The notes under the pieces are model-generated. The model made no database searches. It was not told the DNA's origin and was given only the letters and a program-made list of their open reading frames with translations. Source: Liquidambar formosana (Eukaryota; Streptophyta; Magnoliopsida; Saxifragales; Altingiaceae). Taken from it: a stretch of 64,000 nucleotides of DNA. The stretch lies in contig CM077823.1 of NCBI GenBank assembly GCA_039720395.1, positions 7,244,909-7,308,908 of the forward strand, read 5' to 3'. Both the position numbers and the translations under genes were made by a program. This document shows positions 12,501-24,286 of the stretch, one piece after another (within the stretch, counting starts at the first letter, position 1; the number at the start of each line of letters is the position of its first letter).

Positions 12501-12612
12501 AGTCACCAAGGTTAGCTTAGTGGTGAAAAAAAGTAGGGTAAAAGATATGATTATAATAGGGTTAGGAGTTCGAACCCCTCCCATTATACTCCGAAAAAAA
12601 TAATAATAATAA
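12501..12612 (+). mobile_element. tRNA-derived SINE, short form
   Basis: GGTTAGCTTAGTGGTGAAAA at 12510 matches an A-box. GGAGTTCGAACCCCTCCCAT near 12567 contains a near-perfect B-box (GTTCGAACC) with the tRNA T-loop. The unit ends in a short (ATA)n tail at about 12601-12617. Length of about 110 bp, A/B-box spacing and the simple tail identify a plant SINE. It is not a functional tRNA gene: no cloverleaf or anticodon arm fits. Confidence 0.7.
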
Positions 12613-13431
12613 TACTAATAAAATAAAAGGGGTTAGATCAAGCCTAATTTATAACTATTATCAAGTTTTTGTATAGACCAACAAACATTTAGTTTGAAAA
12701 AATTGTGTTTATATATTATTTTCAAAACAAATCTAAACAGAATAAGAATAAAACTAAAGCAAAAATTAAATAATATAAAATCAAAATTAACCAAACTTTT
12801 TTTTTACTGACTAAGTTCTCAAGTTTACCAAAAAGTCTCGTAATTTTGAACTCTATTAAGATAAATTTGTCTTATCTAATAAGCCAGAAAGAAGAGTTCT
12901 AGAAAAAGAAACTTGAACTTGCTACCACCACCTCCCATCGGTCCATCACCACCACAACAGTAGTACAACCAACTGCCCACCACCAGCCACATCACCATTA
13001 CCACTATTGCCACCATAAGCACCATTGCCAGAATCTTTAATTTTCAAGGGGTTTTCTTTAATTTTACCCTCTATTTGATTCGTGGATTTTACCATGGAAA
13101 AAAAAAGGGAAGGGAAAAAACATGCGGAGGAAAAAAAATGAAAGGAAAAGATGAAATCATATCAAGATAAAATTATTTCAATTATTCTTCTTTTACCAAT
13201 TTTCCATTGCAACCAAATAAGAAAAAAATACAATTCCTTATATTTTATATTTTTTCCTTGATAAAATCCGCCAACCAAATAGAGCCTTAATATATATAAT
13301 TTGGATAAAAATACTAACAATCGACCAAAAAAATGATTTCACCTCTGAATATAGTTGTGGGGGAAATTTTCACAACCAAAGGAGCTCGTCACACACACAA
13401 AGAAAAGCAATGGGCAAAAGTCCCACACTGG

Positions 13432-13775
13432 CAAGGGCGGACCTACATGTAAGCTTGGGGGGGCTATGGCACCCCAAATTTTTTTTGAATCCTTTGAAAT
13501 GTGATCAATTCCATGAAGTGGCACCCTTAAATTTGATAAAGTGGCACTCCCAAATTTGATTATTTACATCCAAATAATACATTTTTATGTTTAGAAATAA
13601 TGTGACACCCCCTTAAAATGTGTTTAATTTGATAAAGTGGCACCCTAAATTTAATTACCTACCTACAAATAATTCATTTTTATATTTGCACACATACATT
13701 GTATGTATGTATGTGTTTGTATATGTACTAGTGCATTAGTGGCAACCCAAACCAAAAATTCTAGTTCCACCCCTG
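13432..13775. mobile_element. hAT-like non-autonomous element (CAGGGGTGGA-type termini)
   Basis: The left end CAAGGGCGGACCTACATG and the right end, read in reverse as CAGGGGTGGAACTAGAAT, are imperfect inverted termini of the kind common in plant hAT MITEs. Flanking 8-mers CACACTGG (left) and CACACCAG (right) may be a mutated 8-bp target-site duplication. The interior holds internal repeats of AAATTTGATAAAGTGGCA (near 13530 and 13627) and no ORF. Confidence 0.5.
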
Positions 13776-13799
13776 CACACCAGTGGGGTTGGGGAACCT

Positions 13800-15137
13800 T
13801 TCATAATAAAGTAATAAACTATTAGGTAATGACCATCTTTAGTCCATCTTACCAGAGATCCTTAACGCAAAAACCAGCAAGCGCAAGAATAGCACAAGTA
13901 ATCAACATTTTTTATCTTTGATCAGAAGACCCACATTAGGATGAAAACACTAGATTTTCCAAGGTATCAAAACACTGGGTCCTAAACTTTCTAGGTTTTT
14001 GCATATCAAGAATTTATTAGTCACTCAACGATGTTTCAAAAGGATTCATTGGAGGACCCATTGCATGTTTAAAAAAATATTCAATAACACCATCATACCA
14101 TTGGTCCTTCACTCAAAAATCAGCATAGGAAATAATCGAGCATGGGAAACAATAGTACAAAAAAAAGCCTGATTATTGGTTTCTTGAGGCATCATATGGT
14201 TTCCAGGCAAGATTCATTCGGTTCAACACCTACATCAAAGCTCAATTTTAACCATCCCTCCAAGGCGGGTTGCCGGGAGTTTGGAGTTCACTAGGAAATT
14301 ATGGATCTTATGCAATTGCGCCTGCAAATTATAGGAGACGGTGCAGTGAACCTGGATGCAACAAACTTTCAATGTTCAACACCTCGATCTCCTTAAAACC
14401 ACACTATTCCTCAGAAACCATAGCTGGTTCATCACCATTTAGCTCATGTAAAAGGAAGGCATTAAGCTGTCATGGCAAGACAGAACCATTTTGATCCATT
14501 TGAAAATCAACAGATGAGCAAAAACATCGCTAGGAACTGCCATTTGAGGAGATTTAACTGGAAGAATACCTGCTAGTAGTTTCCAAAGTAGCACTTTATG
14601 CCCATCTTAAATTCTGGCTTTCCACATTGTTTTCCAAGTAGATTTATCCATACTCGGCTTAAAAAGTTAGATTTATCCATCTCCCAAAACTCAGCTCGTT
14701 CTTCTTTATAGTAGGCCGATTAAATGAAGAAATTGCTGCTTCCAAACAGAATCCAAGCCAATACATCTTCTGACCTTGCACCACACAACTGTATTTGAAA
14801 GTAGAGCATTTGCAGAAGCCCCAACAAAATACTGCAAAATGTGTGGGGGATCTATAAGATCAGGCACCAAATCATTGAACCCCACTGCACTGTCTTGAAT
14901 CGACTTTGGTTTAAAACCTTTGAGAAAAGGAACACAGGGGTCCTTTCAGATATCCAGGCCTCACTTATTAGCAAAGACATAGGCATGCACCTTTGGAAGA
15001 GATAAGCTCTGTACCCTTGACAATTCCCTTCCATAACCAAGAGGAGTTAGGCAAACTAGAGGGCCAGTTGGCATATAGATAAGACATGAAACAATTTTCC
15101 AATTTTTACGGTCAGCTGTATAATACAACATTGTTCA
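13800..15137. other. Unassigned intergenic DNA
   Basis: Moderately complex sequence of lower AT bias than its surroundings, without a recognisable protein or RNA gene. Short frames on both strands (for example 14270-14494 +, 14852-15040 -) show no known motif. It may be the body of an old retroelement, since the dispersed repeat block B follows directly, but I cannot support a class. Confidence 0.3.
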
Positions 15138-15887
15138 GAATATTATAGAAGATATCAGCTTTCATAATTGAAAAAAAATATATATGGTAAAAGTTTGAAA
15201 TGGTTGCACTTCAAGAAATCATTGCCTGCGTTCTTGGACATACATAGCCGAACAGGGCGCCTACAGAAGTCGGTCTTTCTAAGTGCACACGCTTTACTGC
15301 GTGTCCAGAAAGGCCATTATTTGTTATATAGGAATAAAAACCTCTAACAACACTAGGGATCCCCCCTGAACCCGAGACATGGAATAGATAGGTCCCCACA
15401 AGCCTGAATAGCCTCGTTTTGAATAAAAAAATTGTAGCTTCTTTTGCTACACTTAAAAAATGGAGGCATTAAGTTTTCAAGGAACACCAAAACAAGCCCT
15501 AATATATATGATAACCCAATTAGATCCTATTAACGAGGAAGGCAAGAACAGTATTAACCAAAACCTATCACCTTTCTTGATGTGTGGTAGAAAAGCAAAG
15601 GCTGGTTTCCAAGAGCACTCCAGTTTGAAATTATTCACTCTCCTTCACCATCCATTACCTAAACAATGAACATTACAATCTACCCCAAAATTCCCACAAT
15701 AGAAGACATGAAACTGTTCGTATTCTCAAAATTGAATTCCAATTTCTCAAAATTTTCTCTTACCCGATTAGTTTCCTGTAAATGAGCTAAATTTATTCTT
15801 CTTCTAATCATTGTTTCTATCTGTTAATGTTCCTATGGTCCAAGTTGCTAAGTGAATCCAACTCTCATGGACTAACTTCTTTACACA
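15138..15887. repeat. 750-bp dispersed repeat, copy B
   Basis: Second copy of the block at 10047-10806, same orientation, with point differences and small indels. The - strand frame 15399-15211 shares the sequence ending [13 protein letters not shown] with copy A. The copy ends at TTACACAAAA, where a half copy of foldback family F begins. Confidence 0.6.
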
Positions 15888-16030
15888 AAATTGTTCAAAA
15901 AGTCTACTGAAATGATGAATTTTTAAAAAAATTTCTTCTATAAAATTGTTCAAAATAATGTTCGTTAGTGGTCAAGATGACCATTTTTCATAAAAACCTT
16001 TTATATTTTCCATAAAACCTTGAAAAGAAA
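15887..16030. mobile_element. Partial foldback MITE, family F
   Basis: Contains the family F arms AAAATTGTTCAAAATAATGT followed by TTTTCATAAAAACCTTTTAT at about 15941-16010. Only one side is well preserved. It lies directly upstream of the alpha-glucosidase exon 1 region. Confidence 0.4.
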
Positions 16031-16160
16031 TTAAACATGGTAGATTATAGATATTTGATGAAGATGCAGATTGGTGCTGATTTATGGGGGGCAAGACCAC
16101 GAGATCTGTTTCTTCCTGTACAGATCAACTTTTTAAATTACTATTCTATTGTAATATATC

Positions 16161-16163
<3 letters not shown>

Positions 16164-16198
<35 letters not shown>
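16164..16198. repeat. (GA)n microsatellite upstream of alpha-glucosidase exon 1
   Basis: GA dinucleotide run of about 14 units, ending AAAGAGAGG. It lies about 90 bp upstream of the presumed ATG at 16289 and may be part of the 5' leader. Confidence 0.85.
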
Positions 16199-16199
<1 letters not shown>

Positions 16200-17109
16200 G
16201 AACACTGCATGTGCATGTGGGGCATATATATGAGAGTGAATAAACATTGCAAGAAATTAAAGAGCATGATTTCCAGGTTAGGCAAATAATGGGGACGAAC
16301 AGAGAGAGAACAAAACCATCTCATCCTCTGCATCATCGTCATCTTCCAAATCTCCGTCTTTTATTTCTCATCTTCATTGTCATCATCTTACCTTTCCTTG
16401 TTGCCAAGGTCGTCTTCGTTTCATACTCAGTTCCATCAGTACCCTATGGAAAAGAAAAAGAAGAAGAAGAAGCAGTTGGATACGGCTATACGATCAGATC
16501 TATCACCATTAGTGACAATGGGAAGCTGTCGATTGCTGCTCATCTCCAACTCATCAAGACTTCCGCAGTTTTTGGACCTGACATTCAGAATCTCACCCTC
16601 ATCGCCAGGTAATAATACTCTTTTCACCCCTTCTAGCTAGTCGATCTTCTACTATCGATCATTCCCACAGCCAGCATTGTTCATTTTCACATGCTAGAAT
16701 GGGAAAGAAATTAAACATGGCACCTCGTATTCTAGCTTTAACATCTACTATCATTCCCGCTAGTACCGTTCGCTTTTCACATGTTTTAACATCTCATCAA
16801 TACATGTTGATTTTCTTAAATTAATACCATGAATATATGAGAGGATTATACTATATACAACCCTCATTATATAATACGTACTTAATTACATTAACACGTT
16901 CTTATAGAACATGACCCGTATATATATTAAAAAACTCTTTTTTTTTCTTTTTTGTTTTTTTTTTGGTCTAATAGGCAAATTATTTCTTATCAGCATGTGT
17001 TGATGTTTATTACATTAACATGTAATGTGTAGTGTCATATCCCATGTAAGGTGAGGTTGCATATACTATATAACCTCATATATATATACATGGGGTTTAA
17101 CTCCTAACA

Positions 17110-17295
17110 TGGGATAAGGATCAGATAAGCACGTGCTGATTGATATAACTTATATCAATATCCGCATTAGAGATTGTACCTAGTGCATTAGTAAGTTAAG
17201 AAGTACATTGGGTCAATGCAAGGGGTACAAACCCCAATGCATGATGTTGATATAATTTATATCAACACGTGATGACCTGATCAGGATTATAACAA
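17110..17295. mobile_element. Foldback MITE, GATATAA family, copy in alpha-glucosidase intron 1
   Basis: Contains AAGCACGTGCTGATTGATAT, then ACTTATATCAATATCCGCAT and GATTGTACC, and on the other arm GGTACAAACCCCAATGCATG and TTGATATAATTTATATCAAC. The same arms occur at 36.0-36.9 and 56.7 kb. The ends are palindromic and there is no ORF. Confidence 0.55.
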
Positions 17296-18110
17296 CATGT
17301 GCTGATAAAATAAACATTGACACATGCTAATAAGAAAATGAGGATAGTTCGATCAAGTGAAGAATACCTTGAACTATCGTTTATGATCACAGATGACCGT
17401 GATCATACAAGATACAAAATATTTAGGATTTGTATATGATCAAAACTATATGTATAATATTATTTTTCATTTTGTGAAAAGCCAAAAATTTTGGATTTTC
17501 AAATTACTTTTGGATGCTTCCTAAGAGTGGGCAGGATATTGTTAAAAAACCAATCACATATAAAATAATAATCAATTTTAATATTATTTTATTTTTGTTT
17601 TGTTTTTTTGTATATTTTCTTAACTAGAAAGGAGTAGGAATTTGACTAAGAAGATGACTAAAAATTAATAAGTATATAAGTCTTAATCTATACATATTTT
17701 CACATTTTTATTCCCCAAATTATTTTAAAGTTTTTGTCCTAAAATCATATGAAATGTGGTAAATTAATATAGCAAAAGATTATATACAATTGTCTTATCT
17801 TTAACAAACCCAAAAATATTTTATAAAGAGATAAGAGATCACAATAGAAAAATTATAAATTAAATATTAATTTAACAAAATAAATATAAGAATCAGGATA
17901 TTTTAAATATTAACAGTAGTACATATTGTTGATGATTATAGTAAGAGTTGACTTATCGACAATACAATTAAAAGTACGTATTTTAACATAAGTATAATAT
18001 GGAATACGTCAACTACGTGAACTACACGTTTGCTATAAATAAATAAAAAAAGAGTTTTTTTAATTATATTTGAACTTTGTATGGCAAATGGGAGCTTAAA
18101 AAAAAAATAC

Positions 18111-18121
<11 letters not shown>

Positions 18122-18142
<21 letters not shown>
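18122..18142. repeat. (AT)n/(GT)n microsatellite
   Basis: ATATATAT tract leading into about ten GT units, inside the alpha-glucosidase intron 1. Confidence 0.85.
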
Positions 18143-18488
18143 ATTATATGGGAATAATACAAATATTTACTAATGAGTAGTGAAACATAAGACCACTATT
18201 AAAGGACCAAAATATAAGACCACTGATGTGCTTGAACCTGATTGATAAGTGGTTTTAACACTATTAACAGATAAAAAATATCTAAATATGGGAATTCCTA
18301 ATTTTCGCGGGTGAGATTGCTTCAAAAATCAAATAACTGGGTTTTTATCTAAATTTCAAATACCACTTCCTCAAACATTCTCCTTCAATTAAGCGATTCC
18401 CAAAAAGGAACCCACTCGCACTCGAAACCACCTCTCTCATTCGACTAGGTTTCATCAAAACACTTCACAATAATTGCATCAGGATACT

Positions 18489-19010
18489 CACAAAAACTCA
18501 ACCACGACAATTCAGATAAATTGATATTTTATTCATATAACAATGGATTCACACCTCTTCTCCCTTTCCTCCCCACAAACTCACGCAATAACCACATCCC
18601 CACCTAAATTCAAGATAATTCCACAATGATGCATCACACAGAAAATGCATCAAGATAATTCCACAAGAATTGCATCAAAATAATCACAAAAACTTAACAA
18701 CGACAATTTAGATAAGTTGAGATTTTAACCAGATAACAATAGGGTTCACACCTCTCCTCCCTTTCCTCCCCACAAACCGAGGCAACAACTACATCCCCAC
18801 CTAAATTCAAGATAAAATAAAAAATGATGCATCACACATAAAATGCATCAAATAATTTCACAAGAATTGCATCAGGATAATCACAAAAACTCACATAACG
18901 ACAATTTAGATAGGTTGAGATTTTAACCAAATAACAACGGAGTTCACACCTCTCTTTCCTTTTCTCCCCACAAACCCAGGCAACAACCACATTCCCATTG
19001 CTGAAATTTA
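18489..19010. repeat. Three tandem copies of a ~196-bp unit
   Basis: Units start at 18489, 18685 and 18882 (spacing 196 and 197 bp), each beginning CACAAAAACT and containing CGACAATT(C/T)AGATA, TTCACACCTCT, CTCCCCACAAAC and GGCAACAAC(T/C)ACAT. Third-unit differences show divergence after amplification. It lies in the long alpha-glucosidase intron; no coding capacity is supported. Confidence 0.75.
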
Positions 19011-19385
19011 AACACACAACAAATACCCATTTAAACAACAAATCCAAAGGACAGCCGGTTATAATTTGGGGGAGGATGAGATCCCTAAAATCTCTCCACT
19101 TCCTTGTTTGTAATATACAGATATGGAATAAGGAAAGAAACAAACATAACATTGATTTAACAACGTTATTCGTCCCCATTTTTGGTCCTCCATTTTTGGT
19201 CCCACTTATCATTATTATTTACTAATTAGGCAATCTAATATATATAATTTAGGTTTCAAATTAGATTTTTTCTTTTTGTTTTGGTAATTAATTGGAACTA
19301 AATAAAAAGTATAGGATATATAGTAAAAGTGTTTATTCAACTATTATGTCTTAACTACCCTTAACACGTAAGCTTCATATAGGAT

Positions 19386-19418
19386 GCCACGTGTCACTCA
19401 CGTGACGGCACGTGACGT
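19386..19418. promoter_or_regulatory. Cluster of three G-box/ABRE cores (CACGTG)
   Basis: CACGTG at 19388, 19399 and 19409, with a further ACGT at 19415. Spacing of 11 and 10 bp places the palindromes on one face of the helix. Such cores bind plant bZIP and bHLH factors. The host intron belongs to a truncated gene, so function is unproven. Confidence 0.45.
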
Positions 19419-20480
19419 ATTCTTCAACTATTTTTATGGTATTTGGGGTAGGAGCCACATTTGGGTACAACAATGAAATTTAGGTGTTAAATTGTAAGAA
19501 AAAATAGTCTGGAGACAAAATTGAAATCTTTTAAAAATTTTAGGATACTTGGATTCTGATTTGAGGGAATGAAATGGAAAGGAAAGGGAATGAAAATGAG
19601 AATGGAATGGGAATGATCATTCTATTCCAATGTTTGGTAAGGGATAGGAATGAAATGGAAAAGACGAAGTGGGATCAACTCTTAATAATTTTTATTTCTT
19701 AAAAGGTTGGAATGATCATTCTTTTTTATTTGGAAAAAAATGATTATTCCCTTATTAAAAAAAATAAACTCTCAGAAAAGAATGATCATTCCATTCTCTT
19801 ATGTTACCAAACACCCATTTTCTTTTCTTTAAAGTAATTGAATCACCATTTTATTTCCTACACCGTTACTGTGTTTTAAGTCCTACACAAGGGAAAAGAA
19901 ACCCTTCCTCTAATTCCTTTATCGACCCCACCAATTTGTCAATGGCAAATCTATACTATAATTAAGAGTTTTTTTGCTGACCTCATCTTTCGCTGATGTG
20001 TCTCTCTAATAAGCCTTCCTTCCAAAATCCATTCCTCTCCTCATCCTTGGCCCCACAAATGATGTCAGCCACTTCCTTTAACTTTTTCTTCCCTTCCCCA
20101 ACCGTACAACCTTCTCACTTCCTCTACTTTTTTCCTATTCCCTCCTCTCTATTTCTCTCTATTTTTTTTTCTTTTTTTTCTCCCCCACCCCTCTACACAC
20201 AACGTCAGCACCTCCTCCTCCCTTTTTTTTTTTTTTTTTTTTTTTTCACTTCCCCCTACACCAAACACCTTCTTACTCCCTCTACCTTGTCCTTATCCCT
20301 TTTTTATTATTTAGTATAGGTTTTTTATTGTTAATTTTTTTAAATAACCAGTTGATAGTGTGTAGAGACGACAAAAAAAAAAAAAAAAAAAAAAAAAAGA
20401 TAAAAAGTCTAAAGGTTGTCACGTCTTTTTATCTGTTGATCCAACAATGCCGACAAAATTCGATGATGTAGAGCAAAATT

Positions 20481-20638
20481 AGGGAGTGCAGACCCTTTGG
20501 TGGTGTCATTTGAATTATTGGGGGTTCTGAATTACTCTTTTGACACGGAATAATAGAGGAGGGAGTGCAGACCCTTTGGTGGTGTCATTTGAATTATTGG
20601 GGGTTCTAAATTACTTTGTTGACACGGAATAATTCAAA
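20481..20638. repeat. 79-bp tandem duplication
   Basis: AGGGAGTGCAGACCCTTTGG starts at 20481 and again at 20560. Both units continue TGGTGTCATTTGAATTATTG to GACACGGAATAAT. A weaker third partial copy (GGGAGTGCAGGTCCTTTGG) lies at about 20796-20842. Confidence 0.8.
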
Positions 20639-22100
20639 TTTCCATGCTAAATGCAAGTAAATACAAACTTCCGAAGAACCCACTTTTGTCTTTTCAGAAG
20701 TCCACTGGTCCAAAGGATAGAGGATAGTGGATAGTGTGTAGAGAAGACAAAATAAATAAATAAAAATGTCTATAGGGTGTGTCAGTTCAATTATTAGGGA
20801 GTGCAGGTCCTTTGGTTGTGTTAGTTCAATTATTGGAGAGCTACGTTACACACTTTGTTTGACGAGTGAGTCTTTCATGTAACTATCACACGGTGAGGTG
20901 GTGCTAGGATCAAGTAAAATAAGATTACAAAGTTAAAAATTATATTAATAATATGAATCATGGGATCCTGTAAAGGAGAATTTTGAGTGTTTGATTTGTT
21001 ATAGATAAGCAATTGTTTTATTTGGTAAGTTTTCAAGCGTATTTGACAACATATTCAATAAAAAATTAAATATTTTTTCCAGTAATTTCCTAATTCGATT
21101 TATACTCTTTTACATTTTATCTTCAATTAATCACATTGTCCCATTTTTTTTTCTTTTTTTTTTTTTTTTTTTTGGAAGCTATAAAGAAGTTAGGTATAAG
21201 CAATAACCCTTAACTGTCCAAGACAACTAATGGGAAGATGGACACACTACTTTATAAGTAGAGATGCAAAGAGTTGAATCATACATAAAAACATGTTAGC
21301 CTAAACTCTGGATCACTAAACTATTTGTTATCTTCATATTCATTTATAATTCCCGCGCATACTAGTATTTTCCTTATTTATATGTTATGCTCTGCAGCTT
21401 GGAGACAAATGATCGTCTGAGAATTCGCATCACAGATCCGACCGGCCAAGATGGGAAATTCCCCAAGAAATCCTTCCTCGCCAAACCCCCTTCCCGCACC
21501 GCTCTCCACCAGAAAACCACTATACCCCGCTGGAAAAATACTTCCTCTCCACCCCCAATTCCAACCTCATCTTCACTCTCCGCAACACCAATCCCTTCGG
21601 CTTCTCAGTCGCCCGCCGCTCCTCGGGCGACGTTCTCTTCGATGCCTCGCCAGATTCGTCAGATTCCGGTACTTTTCTGGTCTTCAAGGACCAGTACATC
21701 CAGCTTTCTTCATCCCTCCCCATGCACAGGTCCTCTCTATATGGCCTAGGTGAGCAGAGCAAGAAGACCATTAAACTGATCCATAACCAGACACTGACGT
21801 TGTGGAATGCTGGCACCGCCAGTGCCCATTTCGACGTGAACATTTATGGGTCACACCCATTTTACATTGACGTCAGGTCGCCAGATTCTGACGGCAGAGT
21901 CCCTGCGGGGACTACTCATGGTGTTTTGTTGCTTAATAGTAACGGAATGGATGTTATATATAGTGGTGATAGAATAACTTACAAGGTTATTGGAGGCGCT
22001 CTTGATTTGTACTTTTTCGCTGGACCGTCGCCAGCAATGGTAATTCAGCAGTACACGGATCTCATTAGCAAGCCCGCTCCAATGCCGTACTGGTCTTTTG

Positions 22101-24286
22101 GTAAGTAGTATGCTTGTTCTTTTCTGAATCCTGCAATGTGTTTAAAAGAATTAATCAGGGTATGATTTGCAACTATAGTTGGCTCATGTTATTGAAAGAA
22201 CAGAGGAAAGTGTAATTATATCAAGTAGCTGTCTGTGTAAACTAGAACTTAGCTTCAAACCAAATTAAAAAAAAAAAAAAAAACTACAACTTGGCATATA
22301 GGTGAAAACCTGATTAAAAATTTTTCCTGGAATGCTGAGTGTTGAATCATAATAGGCAATACACTTAGATGCGACGTTTGCCCAAAATCCACTTTATGAG
22401 TGGAAAAATTATACTTGTTCTAGATTTTGAATTATAGCTATGTGTCCCCTAAAAACCATTTAGAAAAAAGCCCATTTTATATACTAGGGTCTCCAATTCA
22501 ACTTCTTATTAGACTGGAACATCCTTGTCTTAGTTTGACCCATACTGACTACATAAAGTAAGTCCTAAAATACAAATACATAGTTTAGCCACCATGGGTA
22601 TAATAAACTTAATTTACTCACAATTTAAGAGTGCACTTGTATGAAGATTTTGGAATTTATCAAGAAAATGTGAAAAAACCAACAGACTATTGAGTTTTGT
22701 GTTGAAAGTAATTATTGAAATAACAAAAGGTAGTTAGTATATGAGAATTCAAAACATTTATGATTTGACATTTCAAGATGAATAAATATTTTGAAACAAA
22801 AAATAAAAATAAAATTGACCTATTTTTATGAGAGGAATGGAATATAGAACACCCATACACTATCATTGTTGTTTAGGGTAGTTCTTTAAAAAAATATGTG
22901 GATGTCACCAAGCAACCACGTAATTTTACCCTTAGACATGATCACAAGGGTAGCATAGTTACCCGTGAACATATGGAAGCAAAAGGACGATTCCTTTTTT
23001 TATTATTTTTTTCAAAGTTGGACAAATCACGAGAAAAACTTAAATGTAATTGTGACACGATTGATGTGGTGTCATGGGCCAATAAGAACTAACCAAAGTG
23101 AGATTGTTAGAGTACTTTTTAACTCCATAATCCCACTAAATTATAATAAAATAATAATAATCAACTAAAATTTTTTGGGGGTGTGGGGGGGGGGGGGGGG
23201 GGGGGGGGGAGGGGTTGTTGGATAGTTATTGTAGAAGAGCTGGGGATTAGAAAGAAGGGTGGTTTATAATGTATTGGGGGAGATAAACCTTCAGACGGTA
23301 AGGCAATATATTGTGTTAATTATGTAAATATGGTAAGGCAATATGTGCCACTACAGATGCCTCCACAAAATAATTGAAGAGTATATGAATAAATAATTAA
23401 ATATCATTTAACCTACCTAATTCATAAATCCCAATTTATTCCTATTTCATAATATTAGTAAAAACTAATCAACATGAACACAACCACTGATCACTGCTGT
23501 CGCCTTCAACACAATTACTACAACCACCACACTCCTTTGATCAATGCAACCTACTTAACAGTTAACACCACCCACCGTTACCATTGTTCAATTTCCACTA
23601 CCAATGCCATCATCCTGCATCACCACTACAATTGCTGTTGGCCTATTGCCACCATCCCCACCAGCCATGTTGTACCACCATTGCACCCCATCTGCTTCAT
23701 TAGTACTGCCAATCTCCCATCCTGTTGCCACAACCCACCCACTCGCATGAAATTACCACCACATAGATTTTCATGATCATTTAGGGTTTGAAGCAACTTC
23801 AAATCAAAACAATTTCTCATGTCTTATTCATGTTTTAGTTTAGAGAGAAAACAGAACGAAGATGATGCTCAGGCATGTGAGTTGGACTGATACTGACCTC
23901 AATCTCCAAAATAGCCTCTTAACATTTTAAAAGATTGTTGATACATGCCTTTTAAAGGACCTCAGCAGTGAATTGCAGAAACTAAATAAAACTGGAATAT
24001 TTGTTATTAAATTATTTGAAGTTTAAAATCTAAAGTTCTTTTAATAACTGCCTTTCAGTTTTGTTCCCTAAATCTTTATCACACATAATCACCTTTTTCG
24101 GTTTATTCTCATTCCGAATTCAGAATGAGGCACCCCATCATCGGGTAGTTTGCATTTTAGATCTAGATAGAGAGAACTCTCAAGTGTCAGTATCTCTTTG
24201 GTTATCTCTTTTGTTTTTCGTTTTTCTGTTTTATTAAATTTGTATTCTGATCTAAAACTGAATAATAAATACATAATTTGTCACAG
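22101..24286. other. Junction region between truncated alpha-glucosidase and PELP1-like exons
   Basis: No exon of either gene could be found here. 22660-23342 is a repeat shared with 40450-41088 (separate entry). A G run lies at 23184-23211. 23474-23776 is CA/CCA-rich DNA without family resemblance. The breakpoint that removed the GH31 catalytic exons and the PELP1-like 5' exons lies in this interval. Confidence 0.5.
22660..23342. repeat. Duplicated block carrying a PELP1-like gene tail, copy 1
   Basis: Matches 40450-41088 in the same orientation: ACCAACAGACTATTGAGTTT, GTGGATGTCACCAAGCA, the poly-G run and GAAGAGCTGGGGATTAGAAA followed by GAAGGGTGGTTT. That last sequence also lies just after the PELP1-like stop codon at 26799-26830, so the block derives partly from that gene's 3' flank. 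Confidence 0.7.

Larger units (their letters stand above)
16289..22100 (+). pseudogene. Truncated GH31 alpha-glucosidase/alpha-xylosidase, exons 1-2 only
   Basis: Exon 1 (16289-16608) encodes a Lys/Arg-rich start, a hydrophobic stretch LRLLFLIFIVIILPFLVA (signal peptide or anchor), then GYGYTIRSITISDNGK and HLQLIKTS-FGPDIQNLTL, hallmarks of plant apoplastic GH31 enzymes. Exon 2 (21398-22100) continues in phase (AG|C) with [14 protein letters not shown], then [45 protein letters not shown] and [10 protein letters not shown] before a GT donor. These are the N-terminal beta-sandwich parts. One base is missing near 21450 (after GQ, before WEIPQEILP), so the frame breaks. The 4.8-kb intron is long for this gene. 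The catalytic barrel exons (next expected FHQCR..., then the catalytic Asp region) are absent, leaving about 340 of the usual roughly 900 residues. Very likely a pseudogene cut in intron 2. Confidence 0.82.

Noticed and set aside
12510..12600. Possible tRNA gene
   Set aside because: B-box is excellent but no acceptor stem or anticodon arm can be folded, and an (ATA)n tail follows; called a SINE.
18489..19010. Promoter with repeated elements for a new gene
   Set aside because: Three long tandem units but no coding frame with known features downstream; it lies in an intron.
19555..19840. Possible MITE with TGTTTGGTAAG / TTACCAAACA inverted motifs
   Set aside because: The inverted match is short and the interior is only GGAATG-rich low-complexity DNA; ends could not be defined.
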